DNA of 14,706 nt from SIG480 sp045537045 (lineage in GTDB: Bacteria; Bacillota; Clostridia; Oscillospirales; JAAYXM01): the NCBI GenBank assembly GCA_045537045.1, contig JAZSOS010000016.1:1-14706 (forward strand). The letters run 5' to 3'. The notes under the pieces are model-generated. The model worked only from the letters and a program-made list of their open reading frames with translations, was not told where the DNA came from and did no database searches. Below are positions 11,117 to 14,706 of this stretch, one piece after another. Both the position numbers and the translations under genes were made by a program. The first letter of the stretch is position 1. Each line of letters starts with the position of its first letter.

Positions 11117-13627
11117 ATGAAAAAACGCATTTTTTCAATGCTTACAGCGGTGGCAATAACCCTTTCCCTTTTGCCGCAAGCTTTCGCATTTTCATATAAC
11201 GATATACAAAAGGAGCTTGGAATCTCGGGCTATGAGATAACAACGGTTGCACCGGAAGTGCGCCATATTGCGCTTCGCGCTTTCGACAATGCAGGAAAGC
11301 AGAACATAAACGCAGTGGAATTTGACCCCAAAAGCTCATACACTGCGCTCCGCGCCGGCAAAAGCCAGGGATACGTCTGGAGTACTCAGACGGTAAAAAC
11401 CATCGCAAATAATATGAGCGATATAAACGGCGACGTTGCAGTTGCCGCAATAAACGGTGACTTCTTCACCTTTGGTGTTGGCGTGCCGCATGGAGTATTC
11501 ATTGAGGACGGAATTATTCTTTCCACCCCACCTCAGTATTACGCAGCTTTCGGCATCACCTATGACAACGAGCCGTTTATCGCCCGCCACGGCACAATTT
11601 TAGATAAAATCTTCCGCATAAACGGAGTCCTTGCCGATGTTGCGGGAATTAATATGGCACACACAAAGGGCGCAGACTCCATTATGCTTTATACCGAAGA
11701 GTATGCCCGCGGCACCAAAACCGGAACGGAGACTTATGAAGTGCGTTGCCGCATAAATTACGGCGAGGTTCGCCACGGTGACGCATTGAACTTCACCGTT
11801 GAGGAAATAAACGATGCCGTCGGCAACACAACTCTCGGCGACGGGTATATTGTCCTTTCCGCGCAGGGAGAGAAGGCAATCGCAACGCTCAAACAGCTGA
11901 GCGTTGGCGAAACTCATGAGATGAGCTTCCGCTTTAACGAGTTCTGGTCAAACGTAAAGTTTGCTGTCGGCGGAATTGAGCTTCTTCTCAAGGACGGAGA
12001 AGTTTACAGCACCTCCGATAAATCCAACCAGCCGCGCACTTCAATCGGCATCAGAGCTGACGGCACGGTCGTTATGGCAACCTTTGACGGCAGAGGTGCC
12101 GGCGGCGCGGCAGGTATGTCGTATGAGTCCGCAGCAAAGGCTATGCGTGCGCTGGGCTGTGTTGACGCGCTCAACCTCGACGGCGGTGGCAGCACTACCT
12201 TCGTTCTCCGCAATCCCGGAGAGATGGAAGTGGGCGTTGTGAACAATCTTTCCGGTTCTTCCGCTCGTCAGGTTGCAAACGCGCTTGTCCTTATGAACAT
12301 TACACCTAAACAGGCTTATCCTTCCCAGCTTGTTGTGTCTCCTAAAAGGCAGACTGTCCTTCTCGGCGGCAAGTACAATCTCTCGGTCTCCGGCGCATAT
12401 GACGAAAGCTATAAACCTCACAACGTCCCGTCAGAGCTTTTCTGGACGACAGACTCTGATATAAACGAAATCTCGGAAAGCGGCGAATTTGCAGCATTCG
12501 AGCCGGGCGAATTCACCGTCACGGCAACCTCTTCTACCGCCGAAGGTTCGTCCTCGGTAAAGGTTACCGACTATGTGGATACCATAACAACAGAGGTGTC
12601 TGAAATCGAAGTAAACGCAGGCGAAACGGTGGAAATAAAGGTATCGGCAACGCTTGACGGCGAAATAGTCTTATCCTCTCCCGAGCTTTTCTCGTGGTCT
12701 GCACCGAAAACCCTCGGCGTGTTCAATGCTCCGGGTGTTCTGACGCTCTCGGAAACTGCAACAGAGGGCGAAATTACCGTTTCCTATGGTGAAAGCTTCG
12801 CTACGGTAAAAATCATTCCAAAAACACCACCGGTAACAATAACCGGATTTGAGGATGATCTTGCCACCTTCATCCCGATGCCAATCGGCACAAAGGTAAA
12901 CCCGAATTTTAAGCTTGAAACGGAAACAAACCTTGTTCACGATGATTCCCGCTCGCTTAAGTTTTACTATAACTTCTTAAACACAACCGGTTCGGTCGGC
13001 TCATACGTTATGGTCTCACCCGAATCTGCCGATAATTCCGCATATGTTCTCAGTACCGCACCAAAAAAGCTCTCAATGCGTGTTCTGGGTGATGCAAGCG
13101 GCGTTGAGCTTCGTTCCTTAATTGAGGATGCAAACGGAACTCAGCACACGGTCTCCTACGGTAAGGTCGAGCATAGCGGCTGGGGATATATGGAAGCAAC
13201 TCTCCCCGAAGGGATTGCAGCACCGATATATGTAAAGGTTCCGGTTCATCTTGTGTCAAATCCCGAGAAACTAACACACGGTTGTTTGTATTTCGACACT
13301 TTGCGCGCTCTTTATTCCGAAACCGATGAAGACACAACCGCCCCGTCCGTAACAAAAGCATGGCCGTCGGAAAATATGCAGATTTATGCAAAAAATCCGT
13401 CAATCGGCGTCATCCTTGCCGATGATGCATCGGGCATCATTCCCGCAAGCGTGGAACTTCACGTCAACGGCTGGAACTGCACCGACCGCGAGTACGACTC
13501 CGTTACAGGAAAGATTTCTTACACCGTTAAGAATGCGCTTAAACCCGGATATCACACAATCGTTGTCCGCGCACGCGACGGAGCAGGAAACCTTTTCGTG
13601 CGCGAATGGAAATTTGAGGTCAGATAA
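11117..13627 (+). CDS. Secreted phosphodiester glycosidase family (NAGPA-like) multidomain protein
   Basis: The 836-residue protein begins with a Sec signal peptide (MKKR, hydrophobic core, cleavage probably after AFA near residue 24). The NAGPA domain (PF09992, about 105-395) shows AINGDFFTFG (111-120), RTSIGIRADGTVVM (307-320), the Gly-rich GRGAGGAAGMS, and the signature LNLDGGGSTT (353-361). Related bacterial domains are annotated as exopolysaccharide or phosphodiester glycosidase; the true substrate here is unknown. Downstream, Ig-like beta domains lie at about 401-490 and 490-570. A jelly-roll, possibly carbohydrate-binding, domain (about 573-735) and a final Ig-like domain (about 743-836) follow. 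No sortase motif or SLH repeats were seen, so it is probably secreted or loosely wall-bound. GGAGG lies 9 nt before ATG. It sits between secA and the peptidase and overlaps the latter by one base. Confidence 0.88.
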   Translation: MKKRIFSMLTAVAITLSLLPQAFAFSYNDIQKELGISGYEITTVAPEVRHIALRAFDNAGKQNINAVEFDPKSSYTALRAGKSQGYVWSTQTVKTIANNMSDINGDVAVAAINGDFFTFGVGVPHGVFIEDGIILSTPPQYYAAFGITYDNEPFIARHGTILDKIFRINGVLADVAGINMAHTKGADSIMLYTEEYARGTKTGTETYEVRCRINYGEVRHGDALNFTVEEINDAVGNTTLGDGYIVLSAQGEKAIATLKQLSVGETHEMSFRFNEFWSNVKFAVGGIELLLKDGEVYSTSDKSNQPRTSIGIRADGTVVMATFDGRGAGGAAGMSYESAAKAMRALGCVDALNLDGGGSTTFVLRNPGEMEVGVVNNLSGSSARQVANALVLMNITPKQAYPSQLVVSPKRQTVLLGGKYNLSVSGAYDESYKPHNVPSELFWTTDSDINEISESGEFAAFEPGEFTVTATSSTAEGSSSVKVTDYVDTITTEVSEIEVNAGETVEIKVSATLDGEIVLSSPELFSWSAPKTLGVFNAPGVLTLSETATEGEITVSYGESFATVKIIPKTPPVTITGFEDDLATFIPMPIGTKVNPNFKLETETNLVHDDSRSLKFYYNFLNTTGSVGSYVMVSPESADNSAYVLSTAPKKLSMRVLGDASGVELRSLIEDANGTQHTVSYGKVEHSGWGYMEATLPEGIAAPIYVKVPVHLVSNPEKLTHGCLYFDTLRALYSETDEDTTAPSVTKAWPSENMQIYAKNPSIGVILADDASGIIPASVELHVNGWNCTDREYDSVTGKISYTVKNALKPGYHTIVVRARDGAGNLFVREWKFEVR

Positions 13628-14691
13628 TGAATGAACGTATAAAACGACTCCGCGAAAAAATGGCAGAGGAAAAGCTTTCTGCATTTCTTGTAACATCATA
13701 TGAAAACTACCGCTATTTTTCCGGATTTACGGGAAGCAATTGTGCGCTCGTGATACTGAAAGATGACTGCTTCGCCCTCACGGACGGACGTTACGATATT
13801 CAGATACGCAAGCAATCTCCCGGGTTTTCCCACGTTATAATCTCGCGCAGCATGCATGAGCATATCGCAGAGCTTCTCCCTTGCGGTGCGCGGGTTGGTT
13901 ATGAAACGCACACCATAACCGATTTTATGCTCCGCAATATAAAATCACAGACAGAAAACGCAGAATTTATCCCCTGTCCTGATTTCGGCGAGGAGATCCG
14001 TGCTATCAAGGATGATGGTGAAATCACGGCCATTCGCCGTGCCGTAAACTGCTCAGATGAAGCTTTTTGTGCGCTCATCCCGCAGATAATGCGTGGTATG
14101 ACAGAAAAACAGGCGTCCGCTCTTCTTGAATATGAAATGGCAAAGCGCGGAAGCGAAAAGGCAGCTTTTGACACCATCGCCGCATCAGGGCTTCATTCTG
14201 CTCTTCCTCACGCAGAGCCGACAAGCGAAGAAATTGCGGATAACAGCCTTTTTACTCTGGACTTCGGCGCAACAATCGGCGGCTACTGCTCGGACATTAC
14301 CCGCACGCTCATTGTAGGAAATCCCGCGCGTGAGCTTCGTAATCTTTGGGAGCTTGTGTTTGATGTCCAGCAAAAGTGCATTGCAAAAGTAGCTCCCGGA
14401 ATGCACGCATGCGAGCTTGATGAATACCAGCGCTCGCTGTTTGCCGAACACGGTATGGAAAAATATGTTATGCATTCTCTCGGTCACGGTGTCGGTCTTG
14501 CCATTCACGAAGCACCGACGGTTTCACGCCGTTCCGATACAATGCTTGAAAAGAATATGATAATTACAATAGAGCCGGGACTGTATATCGAAAATCTCGG
14601 CGGAGTGAGAATAGAAGACACCGTTCTCGTTACCACAAATGGAGCCGAAGTTCTCACAAAAGCTCCTCACCGTGTAAACATAAAGCTTTAA
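13627..14691 (+). CDS. M24-family Xaa-Pro aminopeptidase/dipeptidase
   Basis: This 354-residue cytoplasmic metallopeptidase removes N-terminal residues next to proline. The N-terminal creatinase-type domain (about 1-125) includes SYENYRYFSGFTGSN. The C-terminal pita-bread domain has all five metal ligands: Asp212 and Asp223 in LDFGATIGGYCSDITRT, His287 in GHGVG, Glu316 in TIEPGLY, and Glu330 in VRIEDTVLVT. His195 (LPHAEP) and His294 are the expected proton-shuttling histidines. The size fits the PepP/PepQ-like clostridial enzymes; whether it is aminopeptidase P or prolidase cannot be decided from sequence. It starts at ATG 13627, overlapping the previous stop as TAATG, with GAGGT 6 nt upstream inside the preceding gene, which suggests translational coupling. 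The gene after it may be efp, a common neighbour. Confidence 0.93.
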   Translation: MNERIKRLREKMAEEKLSAFLVTSYENYRYFSGFTGSNCALVILKDDCFALTDGRYDIQIRKQSPGFSHVIISRSMHEHIAELLPCGARVGYETHTITDFMLRNIKSQTENAEFIPCPDFGEEIRAIKDDGEITAIRRAVNCSDEAFCALIPQIMRGMTEKQASALLEYEMAKRGSEKAAFDTIAASGLHSALPHAEPTSEEIADNSLFTLDFGATIGGYCSDITRTLIVGNPARELRNLWELVFDVQQKCIAKVAPGMHACELDEYQRSLFAEHGMEKYVMHSLGHGVGLAIHEAPTVSRRSDTMLEKNMIITIEPGLYIENLGGVRIEDTVLVTTNGAEVLTKAPHRVNIKL

Positions 14692-14702
14692 GGATTTATC
14701 TT

Positions 14703-14706
14703 ATGA
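14703..14706 (+). CDS. Start codon of the next gene at the right edge (possibly efp)
   Basis: AAGGA (14690-14694, overlapping the peptidase stop codon) is followed 8 nt later by ATG at 14703 and one more base, A. Only the start codon is visible. Genes for elongation factor P often follow this type of M24 peptidase in Firmicutes, and EF-P there frequently begins M-I, compatible with ATG-A, but this is inference from neighbourhood. Confidence 0.4.

Overview
The window reads as chromosomal DNA of a low-to-medium G+C Firmicute, most likely a Clostridia-class anaerobe. The pointers are strong AGGAGG-type ribosome binding sites, sigma-A-type promoters with 17-bp spacers, a glmS self-cleaving ribozyme ahead of glmS, an Amidase_6-family protein, a short-form adenosylhomocysteinase, and SecA with a C-terminal SEC-C zinc motif. 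No mobile genes, CRISPR array, tRNA or rRNA are visible. The taxonomic call is inference; no marker-gene search was possible.

Layout. The left edge holds the first codons of a minus-strand gene (24-1) and its promoter, then a hairpin and four TTGCCA direct repeats at an exact 11-bp period. Next come a 163-aa Amidase_6-type protein (299-790, +) and a convergent membrane-anchored protein of unknown function (1458-805, -). Back-to-back promoters at 1489-1570 separate that gene from glmS. The glmS leader contains a clear glmS ribozyme (about 1635-1831), three more hairpins, and the glmS gene (1922-3748). A hairpin terminator follows, facing a very small minus-strand gene (4022-3849, 57 aa, YtxH-like in look).

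From 4118 the plus strand carries a two-repeat lipoprotein, then from its own promoter a membrane block: NfeD-like protein, SPFH/stomatin-like protein and MscL channel. An 18-bp bidirectional terminator separates mscL from convergent adenosylhomocysteinase (7870-6632, -). The 456-bp gap between that gene and secA holds the ahcY promoter, an unexplained long imperfect inverted repeat (about 7992-8157), a 13-bp perfect hairpin, and a likely secA promoter. From 8327 a plus-strand run contains secA, a secreted multidomain phosphodiester-glycosidase-family protein, and an M24 Xaa-Pro peptidase. A ribosome binding site and ATG at the right edge announce the next gene, which by usual neighbourhood might be efp.

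How the genes fit together. The common theme is the cell envelope: GlmS makes the amino sugar for peptidoglycan and is controlled by its own product through the ribozyme. NfeD and the SPFH protein organise membrane, and MscL releases turgor. SecA exports proteins such as the neighbouring signal-peptide-bearing glycosidase-family protein. AhcY (methyl-cycle recycling) and the peptidase are general housekeeping. No complete novel multi-gene system is evident. The best candidates for something undescribed are the structured element at 7992-8188, the 11-bp repeat array at 190-233, and the short reading frame that runs across the glmS ribozyme cleavage site.
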